A DNA stretch of 42,457 bases from Desulfovirgula thermocuniculi DSM 16036 (lineage in GTDB: Bacteria; Bacillota; Desulfotomaculia; Desulfotomaculales; Desulfovirgulaceae): assembly GCF_000429345.1 (NCBI RefSeq), contig NZ_KE386887.1, positions 78,600 to 121,056 on the forward strand, written 5' to 3'. The position numbers were made by a program, and so were the translations under genes. This document shows, in pieces, positions 14,967-24,084 of this stretch (position 1 is the stretch's first letter; each line of letters starts with the position of its first letter). The notes under the pieces were generated by a model. That model was not told where the DNA came from. It saw only the letters and a program-made list of their open reading frames with translations, and did not search any database.

Positions 14967-16538
14967 TTAAGGTTGGGGCTGCCGCTCCTGCCACCCCTCC
15001 GGTGAGGCCTGCCCCGGAGGGGATTCTCCTCCCGAAAGAGGGGCCTGCCCCGAGGGGGAAGCCCGAGCCGGCGCCCCAGGGCTGGAGCCGGAAGGCTCTT
15101 CCTGTCCCCGGCGGCCCGGCGCAACCGGCCCGGCAGCAGGTTCCCGGGCGTCACGCTCTTTCTCCTGCCCCGCAGGTGGCGGTACCACCGGCCCGGTGCT
15201 CGGCTCCTTTGCCCCGATGACCACCACCTGATCTACCGGCTCGTAAAAACTATCGGGCAGGTTCTCCATATAAACCCGGTCCCCTTCACGCACCACCCGC
15301 TGGGCGGTAACGCGGTAGCCGCGCGAGCCCTTCTGCTTGACCACCTGTTCGCCCCGCGTGAGGTTGGGGTCCACCTGCTGAACGATCTTTGGCTCCAGCA
15401 CCTCCACCACCTGGGTGCGGATCTCCACCGGCACCCTGTAGTCGGTATTGCCGTATATCTTAAAGGTGAGCCGGTCACCCTCCACATAAGAGCGGATGTA
15501 AAGGTAGCTTTCGGTATTATTGCGGAAGCGCAAGTCGATGTAGCCGTAAACCACCGTGGCATCGCGCCCCAGGGGCACATACGAGACCGGCAGGGAATGG
15601 TTGGTGCGCTCCAGGATTTCCAGGTTGGCCAGCAAGACCGCGTTGTACAGGGTAGTGCTCACCTGGCAGACACCGCCGCCCGGGCCTTCCACAAACTGGT
15701 TATTAACAATCACCCGTGCATTCTTGTACCCGGCTTCGTGGCTGCGGGGCCCCACCACGTTGTTAAAAGAGACTTCCTGGCCCGGAGGCACCAGGAGTCC
15801 GTCCAGGGCGGCAGCGGCCACGCGGATGTTGTACGCCCGGTCGATGTCCGACGGATCAAACCTGGTGGTATAAGAGGCCAGGAGGCCCTTTAGACCCATG
15901 GCCTGCACTTCTTCGGTCGTCACCCGCGGCTTTACCCTGGTGAGGTTGAGGCCGATAACCGGTTCTGCGTTCCCTGCGGCAAGGGCCAGCAAGAGGTCCT
16001 GGTAGGCCCGCTCCGTGTCAACTTCCAGGCCCTCCCGCCCGGGTATTATCTCAATGACATCCCCCGGCAGCACGCGAAAGGCGGCATCCTGGGGTGGACT
16101 GGCTATCGAGGCGGCGAGATCGCTCACCTGCCGGGTAAATTTTTCCCTGTTGACGGCGTAGACGAGGGGCAAATCCAGCCCTCCGCGCCTGGCGCGCCAG
16201 CGCGTTGCCAGCCTCTGCCACCAACTACCCTCCCTGCCCACCTCCAGGGCCCTGGCGGCCGTCGCTTCCGCATCCAGGTGCAGGCCGATTTCTGCCGCGC
16301 GTAGAGTCCAGGTGCGGTCCTGCCAGGTAAAGGTTACCGGCATGGCGGCCAGCCTTTCCTCCAAGGGCTGCAGGGCCTCAAGGCACTCCTCCCGGGTAAG
16401 GCCGGAAAGGTTCACCTCCCCGGCTACCACACCGCCCACCACCCGCTCCCCCCCAAAAGAAAAGGCTGCCAGCCCTACGGTAGCCATCAACGCAAGGATA
16501 GTTGCGGCCACGCCCGCTACCTTTAAAAAAATGCGCAT
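14967..16538 (-). CDS. VanW-family cell wall protein with G5-like domain
   Basis: A 523-residue exported protein. The N-terminal helix (VAGVAATILALMATVGLAAF) is a signal anchor. Next come a putative peptidoglycan-binding region (about 40-180), the VanW domain (SFNNVVGPRSHEAGYKNA...GGGVCQVSTTLYNA), and a G5-like stretch (EVLEPKIVQQVDPNLTRGEQVVKQKGSRGYRVTAQR). The last 80 residues are low-complexity, rich in Pro, Gly, Glu and Ser. VanW proteins are cell-wall associated but their biochemical role is unknown. It lies beside mltG, consistent with envelope work. Confidence 0.9.
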   Translation of the reverse strand: MRIFLKVAGVAATILALMATVGLAAFSFGGERVVGGVVAGEVNLSGLTREECLEALQPLEERLAAMPVTFTWQDRTWTLRAAEIGLHLDAEATAARALEVGREGSWWQRLATRWRARRGGLDLPLVYAVNREKFTRQVSDLAASIASPPQDAAFRVLPGDVIEIIPGREGLEVDTERAYQDLLLALAAGNAEPVIGLNLTRVKPRVTTEEVQAMGLKGLLASYTTRFDPSDIDRAYNIRVAAAALDGLLVPPGQEVSFNNVVGPRSHEAGYKNARVIVNNQFVEGPGGGVCQVSTTLYNAVLLANLEILERTNHSLPVSYVPLGRDATVVYGYIDLRFRNNTESYLYIRSYVEGDRLTFKIYGNTDYRVPVEIRTQVVEVLEPKIVQQVDPNLTRGEQVVKQKGSRGYRVTAQRVVREGDRVYMENLPDSFYEPVDQVVVIGAKEPSTGPVVPPPAGQEKERDAREPAAGPVAPGRRGQEEPSGSSPGAPARASPSGQAPLSGGESPPGQASPEGWQERQPQP

Positions 16539-16570
16539 CCCCCGTTCCCTGCCCCACCGGATACAAACAT

Positions 16571-16608
16571 AAAAGCTGGATGAGCAGGTAGCCCTGTCCC
16601 CAGCTTTT
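16571..16608 (-). terminator. Possible terminator after the DUF1292 gene
   Basis: AAAAGCTGG (16571-16579) and CCAGCTTTT (16600-16608) pair, with an inner partly paired loop. On the minus strand the stem ends in TTTTATGTTTG. It would separate DUF1292 from the vanW-type gene. Confidence 0.5.
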
Positions 16609-16629
16609 AGCCCCTACCGATAACCTCCC

Positions 16630-16911
16630 TTAGGCATCCTCCTGAGAGGCCATCTCTTCCCAGTAATCGGCTACTTTTTCCCATTCCTCGTCGTCTTCAA
16701 TGTCCACGAGGATCTCGCTGCCGTCCTCGTCTCTCTCAAACCGAAGGATGATGGCCTCCCCTTCCTCTTCATCCTCACCGACCTCTACGGGAAGCAGCAC
16801 CGCATACTTTTTTCCTTCCAGGTGTAAAATGTCGATGACCTCAAAATCCCTCTCCTGGCCCTCCTCATCGACCAGCGTAATTATTTCTTCCAGCTCCAGA
16901 TCTTCGGGCAT
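16630..16911 (-). CDS. DUF1292 protein (YrzB-like)
   Basis: A 93-residue, very acidic protein (EVGEDEEEGEAIILRFERDEDGSE) that matches DUF1292. The pattern of an N-terminal IITLVDEEG, a central KKYAVLLP strand and an acidic tail is characteristic. ATG at 16911 was chosen because AAGGGGTGA lies just upstream. Function is unknown, but it is conserved beside ruvX, ireB and alaS in Firmicutes, as it is here. Confidence 0.92.
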   Translation of the reverse strand: MPEDLELEEIITLVDEEGQERDFEVIDILHLEGKKYAVLLPVEVGEDEEEGEAIILRFERDEDGSEILVDIEDDEEWEKVADYWEEMASQEDA

Positions 16912-16990
16912 ACAGGTCACCCCTTACCTAAAGTTGTGCCTATTCTATACCACGATAAAACCCTTGTCAAGGATCCTCCATCCCGCAAAG

Positions 16991-17434
16991 TTAATTTTCC
17001 CCACTTCTTTCTTTTTTATTATAAAAATCAAGATAACCCTGCAGAATAAGAGCTGCCGCCAGCTTATCGACCACCTTCCGGCGCCTGGCCCTGCTCACGT
17101 CGGCGGCCAGCAGGATTCTCTCCGCCCCCACGGTGGTGAGCCGCTCGTCCCACGTTTCCACCGGCAACCCCGTAGCCTCCCTGAGCCACCGGGCAAATTC
17201 AAGCACCCGCAGGCCCTGCCTGCCGAGGGAGCCGTCCATATTGCGCGGCAGGCCCACGACAATTTTCTCCACCCCGTACTCCTGCACCAGCCTGTTAACC
17301 CTCTCCAGGAGCTTTCCTTCACCTATATCCCTGGGTATTACCTCTACACCTTGAGCCGTCAAGCCCAGGGGATCGCTCAGCGCCACGCCTACGTTTTTCT
17401 CCCCCACATCTAAGCCCATGACGCGCATGGCCAC
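16991..17434 (-). CDS. ruvX: RuvX/YqgF RNase H-fold nuclease
   Basis: A 147-residue protein of the YqgF/RuvX family, annotated as a putative Holliday junction resolvase and in some bacteria implicated in pre-16S rRNA processing. The RNase H-fold residues appear in MGLDVGEKNVGVALSD, VVGLPRNMDGS and DERLTTVGAE. The start is GTG at 17434 (AGGAG 4 nt upstream) or ATG at 17428. It belongs to the alaS-ireB-ruvX-DUF1292 set. Confidence 0.95.
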   Translation of the reverse strand: MAMRVMGLDVGEKNVGVALSDPLGLTAQGVEVIPRDIGEGKLLERVNRLVQEYGVEKIVVGLPRNMDGSLGRQGLRVLEFARWLREATGLPVETWDERLTTVGAERILLAADVSRARRRKVVDKLAAALILQGYLDFYNKKERSGEN

Positions 17435-17443
17435 GGCTCTCCT

Positions 17444-18391
17444 TTACAGTACCTTAATGCAAAAATGGGGGCACGCCGCGCCGCAGTAACCGCAGAGCCG
17501 GCAGCGCGAGTGGTCCACCACGGCGCGCCCTCCGGACAGCGAGAGGGCGCCCGCCCCGCACTTCTCCACGCACCGCCCGCAGCCGCAGCACCACTCCTCA
17601 ATGTGCAGGCGCCGCTCCCTTTTTTCCAGGATCTGCCGTAGCTCCGCAGGTACCTCCCTCCCCGTGAAAAACCTGACGTTAAAATCAACCTCTTCCCTGC
17701 TCCGCATCCCCACGGCTACGCTGGCCAGGTAGGGAATCTGCAGGGCAAAAGAAAAGGCCTCTTCGGCCCGGGCGATTAGATGGCCCCCACCCAGCACCTT
17801 CATGGCGTAGAGGCCCTTTCCAAAGGCAGCCGCCTCCTCTATGGCCGCCAGCATGTCCTCGCGCGTTCCGCCCTGGATGCCCACGCCGGCAACGTTGACC
17901 AGGGGATGAATGACGTCTATTTCCGGCACGCGGGCCGCAGCCCGCACACCTTCAACGCTGTGGGTGGAAATACCGACGGCCCTGACCAGCCCCTTCTCCC
18001 TGGCCTGCAGGAGAAACTCGAAGGCCTCCCAGTGGCCGCGCAGGGTTAAAGCCGACTCCTGCTCGTGCAGGAGGAAAATATCAATATGGTCGCGGCTTAA
18101 AGCCCTCAGGGCTTCCTCCAGGCTTTCCCTCATGCCGCGGTGAGAGTAGGCGTAGGACTTAGTGGCGATAATTACCTCCCCATCCCAGCCCTGCAGGGCT
18201 TTCCGTATATGCGCGTAAGTGCGGTAGCTCTCGGCCGTGTCGAGAAAATTAACGCCCGCCTCCAGGGCGTAGCGAATTACGGCAGCGCCTTCTTCAACCG
18301 GCAGGTTGACCTGCAGCGGGCCAACGGTAAGGGTGCCGAAACAGAGGCGGGACACCCTTATGCCCGTTTTTCCCAGCACGCGGTATTCCAA
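17444..18391 (-). CDS. Aldo/keto reductase fused to a 4Fe-4S ferredoxin domain
   Basis: A 315-residue protein. Residues about 1-250 are an aldo/keto reductase barrel (LGKTGIRVSRLCFGTLTVG, NFLDTAESY, ATKSYAY). The C-terminus carries two cysteine clusters, CCGCGRCVEKCGAG and CRLCGYCGAACPH. Such fusions occur in anaerobes, but their substrate is unknown. The expected catalytic tyrosine region (DTAESYRTY) is present. The start is TTG at 18391 with GAGAGAGG 9 nt upstream, overlapping the ireB stop. It sits inside a cluster where it is not usually found. Confidence 0.92.
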   Translation of the reverse strand: MEYRVLGKTGIRVSRLCFGTLTVGPLQVNLPVEEGAAVIRYALEAGVNFLDTAESYRTYAHIRKALQGWDGEVIIATKSYAYSHRGMRESLEEALRALSRDHIDIFLLHEQESALTLRGHWEAFEFLLQAREKGLVRAVGISTHSVEGVRAAARVPEIDVIHPLVNVAGVGIQGGTREDMLAAIEEAAAFGKGLYAMKVLGGGHLIARAEEAFSFALQIPYLASVAVGMRSREEVDFNVRFFTGREVPAELRQILEKRERRLHIEEWCCGCGRCVEKCGAGALSLSGGRAVVDHSRCRLCGYCGAACPHFCIKVL

Positions 18392-18396
18392 AATGC

Positions 18397-18657
18397 CTAA
18401 CCTCTCTCCAGGTAGTTCCTTACCAGCTCCTCCAAGAGCTCATCACGCTCCAGCTGGCGGATCATGCTGCGGGCGTTCTTGTGGCTGGTGATATAAGCCG
18501 GGTCCCCCGAAAGTAGGTAGCCCACAAGCTGGTTGATGGGGTTATAGCCTTTTTCTTTTAAAGCCTCGTACACGGACACGAGTATTTCTCTGGCGCGGCT
18601 AACTTCCTCCGCTCCCTTTTTAAACATCACGGTATTTTCCTGCGCGTCCCTGGCCAT
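18397..18657 (-). CDS. ireB: IreB-family regulatory phosphoprotein
   Basis: An 86-residue protein matching the IreB/UPF0297 (YrzL) family: [37 protein letters not shown] is almost diagnostic. In enterococci the homologue is phosphorylated by the PASTA kinase IreK and tunes cephalosporin resistance. The N-terminal threonine in ENTVMF is in the place where phosphorylation sites occur in the family. It lies directly downstream of alaS. Confidence 0.95.
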   Translation of the reverse strand: MARDAQENTVMFKKGAEEVSRAREILVSVYEALKEKGYNPINQLVGYLLSGDPAYITSHKNARSMIRQLERDELLEELVRNYLERG

Positions 18658-18740
18658 GGCGCCTGTGCCCCCCTCCCCCGTTAAATTAAAAGGTAACCTT
18701 TAGGGGATTTATATTCGGCTGGGGCCACTCCTTTTCCTCT

Positions 18741-21380
18741 CTACCCCTTTAACTGGCTGGCCGCAACGGCATAAGCCCTTTCCAGGGCCTCCTGCAGGCG
18801 GGAGGGGTCCTTGCCGCCTGCCTGGGCCATATCCGGGCGCCCACCGCCGCCGCCACCTACAACGGCGGCCACCTCTTTAATCAGCTTACCCGCGTGCAAA
18901 CCGCGCGGCAGCAGGTCCTTCGTCACGGCAGCCACCAGGTTGACGCGCCCCCCTACGGGGCTGGCCAGGACGATAACCGCCGAGCCCAGCCGCTCCCGCA
19001 GGAGGTCCACCATGGCCCGCAGGCTATCCATGTCCGGAGCGGAAGTTTTGGCGGCCAGGAATTTGGCGCCGTTTAGGTCTTTTACTTGCTCCAGCAGGCT
19101 TTGTACCTCAAAGCGGGCTATCCGGGCCCGTAAGGTCTCGCACTCCTTTTCCAACTCCCTGTTCTCTCTAACCAGGGCCTCCACCCGGGCCACAACTTCG
19201 TCGGGAGAGGCTTTAAGCAGGGAAGCTACCTGATCCAGCTGTTCTTCCCGGGCCCTGAGGTAACCGAGGGCACCCGCGCCGGTTACCGCCTCTACCCGGC
19301 GCAGGCCCGCCCCCACGCTGCCCTCGCCGACCAGCTTGAACAGCCCTATTTCGGCGGTGGAGCGCACGTGGGTGCCCCCGCAGAGCTCAAGGCTAAAGTT
19401 GCCCATCTTCACGACCCTCACGCGCTCACCGTACTTTTCCCCGAAAAGGGCAATGGCCCCCATCTTTCGCGCCTCGTCAATAGTGGTGAGGTATGTTTCC
19501 ACGGGGAGGTTTTCCAGTATCTTTTCGTTAACCAGGTCCTCCACCCGGCGCAGCTCCTCGGGCGAGAGGGCGGTATAATGGGTGAAGTCAAAACGCAGGC
19601 GGTCGGGCGCCACAAGGGAACCGGCCTGGTTGACGTGCGGGCCGAGCACTTCCTTCAAGGCCTTGTGGAGCAGGTGGGTGGCGGAGTGGTTGCGGGCCGT
19701 ATCCCGCCGGCGCCGGGCGTCGACCTCCACCCTCACTTCGTCGTTTTCCCGCAAAATGCCGCTCCGCACCTGCCCGCGGTGTACGATGAGCCCCTCCACG
19801 GGGCGGAAGACATCCCGCACCTCCACTTCCAGGTCGTGCCGGGCCCTGACCACCGCATGGTCGGCTACCTGGCCGCCGGCCTCCGCATAGCAAGGGGTGA
19901 CGTCCAGGACAAACTCCACTTCCTCACCGGCTGCCGCCGCCCCCACGCGCCGTCCCTCCTTGAGGACCGCCCGGACCCTCGCCCTGGCCTCTAAGCTCTC
20001 GTACCCGACGAAGATGCTCTCGCCCAGCTCATCCCGCAGGGACTTGTAAAAGGCATCCCTTTCGGAAAGGTACTCCATTTCCACGCGGGCGCTGCGGGCC
20101 CTCTCCCTCTGCTCCTCCAGGGCGCGCTTGAAGCCTTCTTCGTCCACCGTGAGGCCCTCTTCGGCAGCCATTTCCTTGGTTAGCTCAAGGGGGAAGCCGT
20201 AGGTATCGTACAGCCTGAAGGCATCTTCCCCGGAAATGACCGTGCTGCCCGCCGCCCTGGCCTCGCTTATAAGGGCGTTTAAAATTTCCGTGCCCTGGGC
20301 CAGCGTTTCGCCAAAGCGCTCCTCCTCGCTGCGAATCACCTTTAAAACGTGCTCGCGGTAAGTCACAAGCTCGGGATAGACATCGCCCATCTGGCGGATA
20401 ACGGCATCGGATACACGGTAAAAGAAAGGCTCGTGCAGGCCCAGCAGGCGGCCAAAACGCACGGCGCGCCGCAAAAGCCTCCTGATGACGTAGCCCCGCC
20501 CCTCGTTGGAGGGAAGGGCGCCATCGGCAACGGCAAAGGTCACCGCCCGGCAGTGGTCGGCAATGACCTTCAGGGCCATGTCCGTTTTCTTGTCGGCCCC
20601 GTAGCGGACGCCGGCAATAGACGAGGTAAAGTCCATAATTTCCCGGAAGAGATCGGTATCGAAGTTACTGGGCACCCCCTGCAGGACGGAAGCCACCCTT
20701 TCCAGGCCCATGCCCGTATCAATGCCCTTGCTGGCCAGGGGGGAATAGTTGCCCTCCTCGTCACGGTAAAACTGGATAAAGACCAGGTTCCAAATTTCCA
20801 GGAAGCGGTCGCAATCGCACCCCACCCGGCAGTCGGGAGAGCCGCAGCCCCGCTCTTCCCCCAGATCGACGTGGATTTCCGAGCACGGGCCGCAGGGACC
20901 AACGCCTATTTCCCAGAAGTTGGTATCCTTGCCCATGCGCACTATCCTCTCCGCAGGGACACCCACTTCCCGGTGCCAGATGTCAAAGGCCTCGTCGTCG
21001 TCCAGGTAAATGGTCACCCACAGCTTGTCCGGAGGCAGGCGGAGTACCTCGGTGACGAATTCCCACGCCCAGGGAATGGCCTTTTCTTTAAAGTAATCCC
21101 CAAAGGAAAAATTGCCCAGCATTTCAAAAAAAGTATGGTGCCTGGCCGTGCGCCCCACGGACTCGATATCCGGCGTACGCAGGCACTTCTGGCAGGTGGT
21201 CACGCGGCGGAATTCGGGTATGGCCGTCCCGGTAAAGAAGGGCTTGAAAGGCACCATGCCTGCCGCCGTCCACAAGAGGCTGGGGTCGTTGGCCGGGATG
21301 AGGGAGGCGCTGGGCAAAATGCGGTGCCCTCTCTCCTCGAAAAATTTGAGGAACTTCTCCCTGATCTCTTTTCCGGTCAC
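18741..21380 (-). CDS. alaS: Alanyl-tRNA synthetase
   Basis: An 879-residue full-length enzyme that charges tRNA-Ala. The class II core is at the N-terminus (LIPANDPSLLWTAAGMVPFKPFF, CLRTPDIESVGRTARHHTFFEMLGNFSFGDYFK). The editing domain has its zinc ligands in HSATHLLHKAL and LCGGTHV, so serine/glycine mischarging should be cleared. A coiled-coil and a C-Ala domain with GGGGGGRPDMAQAGG follow. There is no T-box in its short (~55-nt) leader. A strong promoter precedes it. Confidence 0.98.
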   Translation of the reverse strand: MTGKEIREKFLKFFEERGHRILPSASLIPANDPSLLWTAAGMVPFKPFFTGTAIPEFRRVTTCQKCLRTPDIESVGRTARHHTFFEMLGNFSFGDYFKEKAIPWAWEFVTEVLRLPPDKLWVTIYLDDDEAFDIWHREVGVPAERIVRMGKDTNFWEIGVGPCGPCSEIHVDLGEERGCGSPDCRVGCDCDRFLEIWNLVFIQFYRDEEGNYSPLASKGIDTGMGLERVASVLQGVPSNFDTDLFREIMDFTSSIAGVRYGADKKTDMALKVIADHCRAVTFAVADGALPSNEGRGYVIRRLLRRAVRFGRLLGLHEPFFYRVSDAVIRQMGDVYPELVTYREHVLKVIRSEEERFGETLAQGTEILNALISEARAAGSTVISGEDAFRLYDTYGFPLELTKEMAAEEGLTVDEEGFKRALEEQRERARSARVEMEYLSERDAFYKSLRDELGESIFVGYESLEARARVRAVLKEGRRVGAAAAGEEVEFVLDVTPCYAEAGGQVADHAVVRARHDLEVEVRDVFRPVEGLIVHRGQVRSGILRENDEVRVEVDARRRRDTARNHSATHLLHKALKEVLGPHVNQAGSLVAPDRLRFDFTHYTALSPEELRRVEDLVNEKILENLPVETYLTTIDEARKMGAIALFGEKYGERVRVVKMGNFSLELCGGTHVRSTAEIGLFKLVGEGSVGAGLRRVEAVTGAGALGYLRAREEQLDQVASLLKASPDEVVARVEALVRENRELEKECETLRARIARFEVQSLLEQVKDLNGAKFLAAKTSAPDMDSLRAMVDLLRERLGSAVIVLASPVGGRVNLVAAVTKDLLPRGLHAGKLIKEVAAVVGGGGGGRPDMAQAGGKDPSRLQEALERAYAVAASQLKG

Positions 21381-21441
21381 TTAACTTTACCTCCTACACA
21401 CAGCGGGCAAATTAGAAGAAATCCCTTCTTATTTCGGTGTA

Positions 21442-21471
21442 ATTATACAAAAGCGCTCTCTCCAATGTCAA
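21442..21471 (-). promoter_or_regulatory. Promoter of the alaS cluster
   Basis: On the minus strand: perfect -35 TTGACA begins at 21471, an 18-nt spacer, and perfect -10 TATAAT (21447-21442). The start is predicted near 21435. Confidence 0.85.
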
Positions 21472-21505
21472 TAAAAGAAAAAAGTGAGGAAACCCCCACC
21501 TTTAC

Positions 21506-21700
21506 CTAACGCAAGATGTATTCGCTTACCCTGCTGGATACTCCCCTTAAGAAACGGCGTGCGCGGGAAGGGCGGCTCATGCGTACGAGGCGGAAAATGT
21601 TCCTCTCGTCCTGTTTCCTAGGGGGAGGGGATAGCAGCATCCCGATCAGGGCACCCAGCAAACTGCCGGCGATCACGCCGCGCCAAAAGCTCAAGCGCAT
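21506..21700 (-). CDS. Small YtxH-like membrane-anchored protein
   Basis: A 64-residue protein with one short N-terminal membrane segment (GVIAGSLLGALIGMLLSPP) and a strongly basic C-terminus (RPSRARRFLRGVSSRV). The GxxxGxxxGxxxSP pattern resembles YtxH-type proteins. The ATG at 21700 has GGGGTGATC upstream. Function unknown. Confidence 0.7.
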   Translation of the reverse strand: MRLSFWRGVIAGSLLGALIGMLLSPPPRKQDERNIFRLVRMSRPSRARRFLRGVSSRVSEYILR

Positions 21701-21723
21701 AAGATCACCCCCCGGGAACTATG

Positions 21724-21903
21724 TTAAATGAAAAACTCGTTTTCCGGGTCGAAGGCGACCAGGCTGCCGTCCTCGGCAACTTCATAAATTTGCACACCTT
21801 CCTTGTTTATACGGTACTCAACACAGCAGTCCCAGCAGTAATAGTGGTCCTGGCCGACCTTACCGGTAGCCTTTCCTTTGCAAATCGGGCAGTGCAAAAA
21901 CAC
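21724..21903 (-). CDS. Small zinc ribbon protein
   Basis: A 59-residue protein beginning with FLHCPICKGKATGK, with a second pair in YYCWDCCVEY; together these form a four-cysteine zinc site. The C-terminus is acidic. GTG at 21903 was chosen because AGGAGG lies 4 nt upstream; an upstream ATG extension lacks a site. Function unknown; the family occurs in related clostridia next to alaS. Confidence 0.75.
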   Translation of the reverse strand: MFLHCPICKGKATGKVGQDHYYCWDCCVEYRINKEGVQIYEVAEDGSLVAFDPENEFFI

Positions 21904-21987
21904 TTCGCCTCCTGTGCTGCAACACCTGAACTCATCATGCATTATGCCCTTAAAAGACCCGAAAAATACCCCCCTGGCCTGGAATAT

Positions 21988-22971
21988 TCAAGCACCCCGC
22001 ACGGCATTTGGAGGGGCACCGAAAACAACTGCCTTGCCCGCCTCCCTGACCACCAACTCCCCCTTCCCCACCAGGTGCATGAGGTGGGCCAGGGTTTCGG
22101 CCATAGCGAAACGCACCTCGTGCATCGTCAACCGGTCCCCAAAAGTTGCACGGGCCACTTCATAGGCCGTGGCCCCGGGGGCGGCCAGTTCCTTCATCAA
22201 GCGAAGCCTCTGCCGGTGGTGCTCGAGCAACTGGTTGATGCGCTCGGGGAGGTTGGCGAAGGCCTCACCGTGAGCCGGCAAAACCAGGCTTACCTCCAGC
22301 TTCAGGCATTCTTGCAGGGACTGCAGGAACTTGGCCAGGGGATCCTGCTGGGCAAAAGGCCACAGCCCGACGTGGGAAGAAATATGGGGGAGGAGGTGGT
22401 CCCCGGAAAATAGGATGCCGAGGGCAGGGCTGTAAAAGCAGAGGTGGCCGTCGGAGTGCCCGGGGGTCAAAAGCGCCCGGCAATTAAATACCCCTAGCCT
22501 TACCTCCTCGTGGGGGCTTACGACGGTAAGGCTGGGGTGGGCGTTCATGGTGGCCATGAGCTCTTTCATGGCACCAACGGCCTCGCGCGCCAGGGCAGGA
22601 GGCATGCCGTGTCGGACAAACAGCTCCCTTACCGCCTCCGCCGCCCTGGCGCCGTCACGCCAGTAAATCCCGGCCAGCCGGGCATCGGCAGCACTGATGC
22701 AAACCCTCGCCCCGGTCAACTGCTGCCACCAGCCGGCCAACCCGTAGTGATCGGGGTGGAAATGAGTGAGGTAAACGGCCTTTACGTCACGGGGGTCAAC
22801 GCCGTGGGCAGCCAGGAAGTCCTCCCAGGCCTCACGGGCCGGCGGGATGTTTAAGCCACAGTCGACGATGTACCAGCCCTCCCGGCCCTGCACGGCATAG
22901 CAGAGCACGTGATCCAGGCGGAAAGGCAGGGGAAGCCTCACCTGGTAAATCCCCCACCGCTCGAGTTCCAT
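21988..22971 (-). CDS. MBL-fold metallo-hydrolase
   Basis: A 327-residue metallo-beta-lactamase fold protein with the metal motif THFHPDHYG, downstream ligands in LLTPGHSDGHL and SGDHLLP, and a C-terminal helical domain (ERINQLLEHHRQRL) like that of RNase Z-distant/LACTB2-type hydrolases. The ATG at 22971 has GGGAGGTGG upstream. The substrate cannot be told. Confidence 0.92.
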   Translation of the reverse strand: MELERWGIYQVRLPLPFRLDHVLCYAVQGREGWYIVDCGLNIPPAREAWEDFLAAHGVDPRDVKAVYLTHFHPDHYGLAGWWQQLTGARVCISAADARLAGIYWRDGARAAEAVRELFVRHGMPPALAREAVGAMKELMATMNAHPSLTVVSPHEEVRLGVFNCRALLTPGHSDGHLCFYSPALGILFSGDHLLPHISSHVGLWPFAQQDPLAKFLQSLQECLKLEVSLVLPAHGEAFANLPERINQLLEHHRQRLRLMKELAAPGATAYEVARATFGDRLTMHEVRFAMAETLAHLMHLVGKGELVVREAGKAVVFGAPPNAVRGA

Positions 22972-22992
22972 ATCCTACCACCTCCCGGCGGA

Positions 22993-24084
22993 CTACGAGG
23001 TGCTCCTCCCGGCTATTATCCCGCCCCCCACCACGCACTGGCCCCGGTAATAGACCACCGCCTGGCCGGGGGTGATGGCCCTCTGGGGCTCTAAAAAGCT
23101 TACCTTCACCCGCCCTTCCCCCAGGGGGCTGATAACTGCCGGGGCGGGGCGGGACCTGTAGCGGATCTGCGCCTGCACCTCCAAGGGCGAGGTTAGCTCC
23201 TCAATGGAAATGAAATTGTTGTCTTCGGCAACCAGCTCGCTCCTCCAGAGCGCCTCCTGCGGCCCCAGGATTACCGCATTGCGGGTCGGGTCGATGTCCA
23301 CCACGTACAGCCTCCTACCGGCAGCAATCCCCAGCCCCCGGCGCTGGCCCACGGTATAAAACGGCAGCCCCTCATGCCAACCGAGAACGTTGCCTTCCAG
23401 GTCCAGGAAAGGGCCCGGCTTAATCTGCGACCCGGCCACTTCCCTTAAAAACTCCCGGTAGTCGTCGTCCGGGATGAAGCATATTTCCTGGCTCTCGGGT
23501 TTTTCGGCCACCGGGAGATTTCTTTCACGGGCCATTTGCCGCACTTCCTCCTTGGTATAATCGCCCAGGGGCATCAGGGTGTGGGCCAGCTGTTCTTGCG
23601 TAAGGGTGTACAAGAAATACGTTTGATCCTTCTGCTCGTCCCGCGAACGGCACAGGTAATAGCGGTTACGCCTCCCGTCGTAAACAATACGCGCATAATG
23701 GCCGGTGGCCACGTAGGTGGCCCCAAGGGCGCGCGCCTTCCGCAGGAGTAATTCAAACTTGATGAAGCGGTTGCAGGCAATGCAGGGGTTGGGCGTGCGA
23801 CCGCGCAGGTATTCAGCGCAAAAGTAGCGGATTACCCTTTCTTCAAAGGCACGCCGGAAGTTGAGGACGTAATAGGGGATACCCAGGCGGTTGGCAACGC
23901 GGCGGGCATCCTCCACCGCCGCTAGGGAACAGCAGCCCACGTGCTCACCGGCCACCTCGGTCACCGCCGGGTCCCAGATCTGCATGGTTACCCCTATGAC
24001 CTCGTAACCCCTTTCAACTAAAAGAGCGGCGGTTACCGAACTGTCCACGCCGCCGCTCATGGCCACCAGTACCCTGGTTCCCAT
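22993..24084 (-). CDS. mnmA: tRNA-specific 2-thiouridylase MnmA
   Basis: A 363-residue enzyme that adds sulfur to U34 of tRNA-Lys, -Glu and -Gln. The PP-loop SGGVDSS, the first catalytic cysteine region (NPCIACNRFIKF) and the second (SQEICFIPDDDYREFL) are all present. Its start overlaps the nifU stop (TAATG), so the two are translationally linked; NifS probably supplies the sulfur. Confidence 0.97.
   Translation of the reverse strand: MGTRVLVAMSGGVDSSVTAALLVERGYEVIGVTMQIWDPAVTEVAGEHVGCCSLAAVEDARRVANRLGIPYYVLNFRRAFEERVIRYFCAEYLRGRTPNPCIACNRFIKFELLLRKARALGATYVATGHYARIVYDGRRNRYYLCRSRDEQKDQTYFLYTLTQEQLAHTLMPLGDYTKEEVRQMARERNLPVAEKPESQEICFIPDDDYREFLREVAGSQIKPGPFLDLEGNVLGWHEGLPFYTVGQRRGLGIAAGRRLYVVDIDPTRNAVILGPQEALWRSELVAEDNNFISIEELTSPLEVQAQIRYRSRPAPAVISPLGEGRVKVSFLEPQRAITPGQAVVYYRGQCVVGGGIIAGRSTS

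Noticed and set aside
21381-21505. T-box riboswitch upstream of alaS
   Set aside because: The leader after the predicted start is only about 55 nt and shows no T-box sequence or terminator/antiterminator pair.
20349-21509. 386-residue rightward frame antisense to alaS
   Set aside because: Long only because of codon bias in alaS; no ribosome site or family pattern, and alaS is unmistakable.
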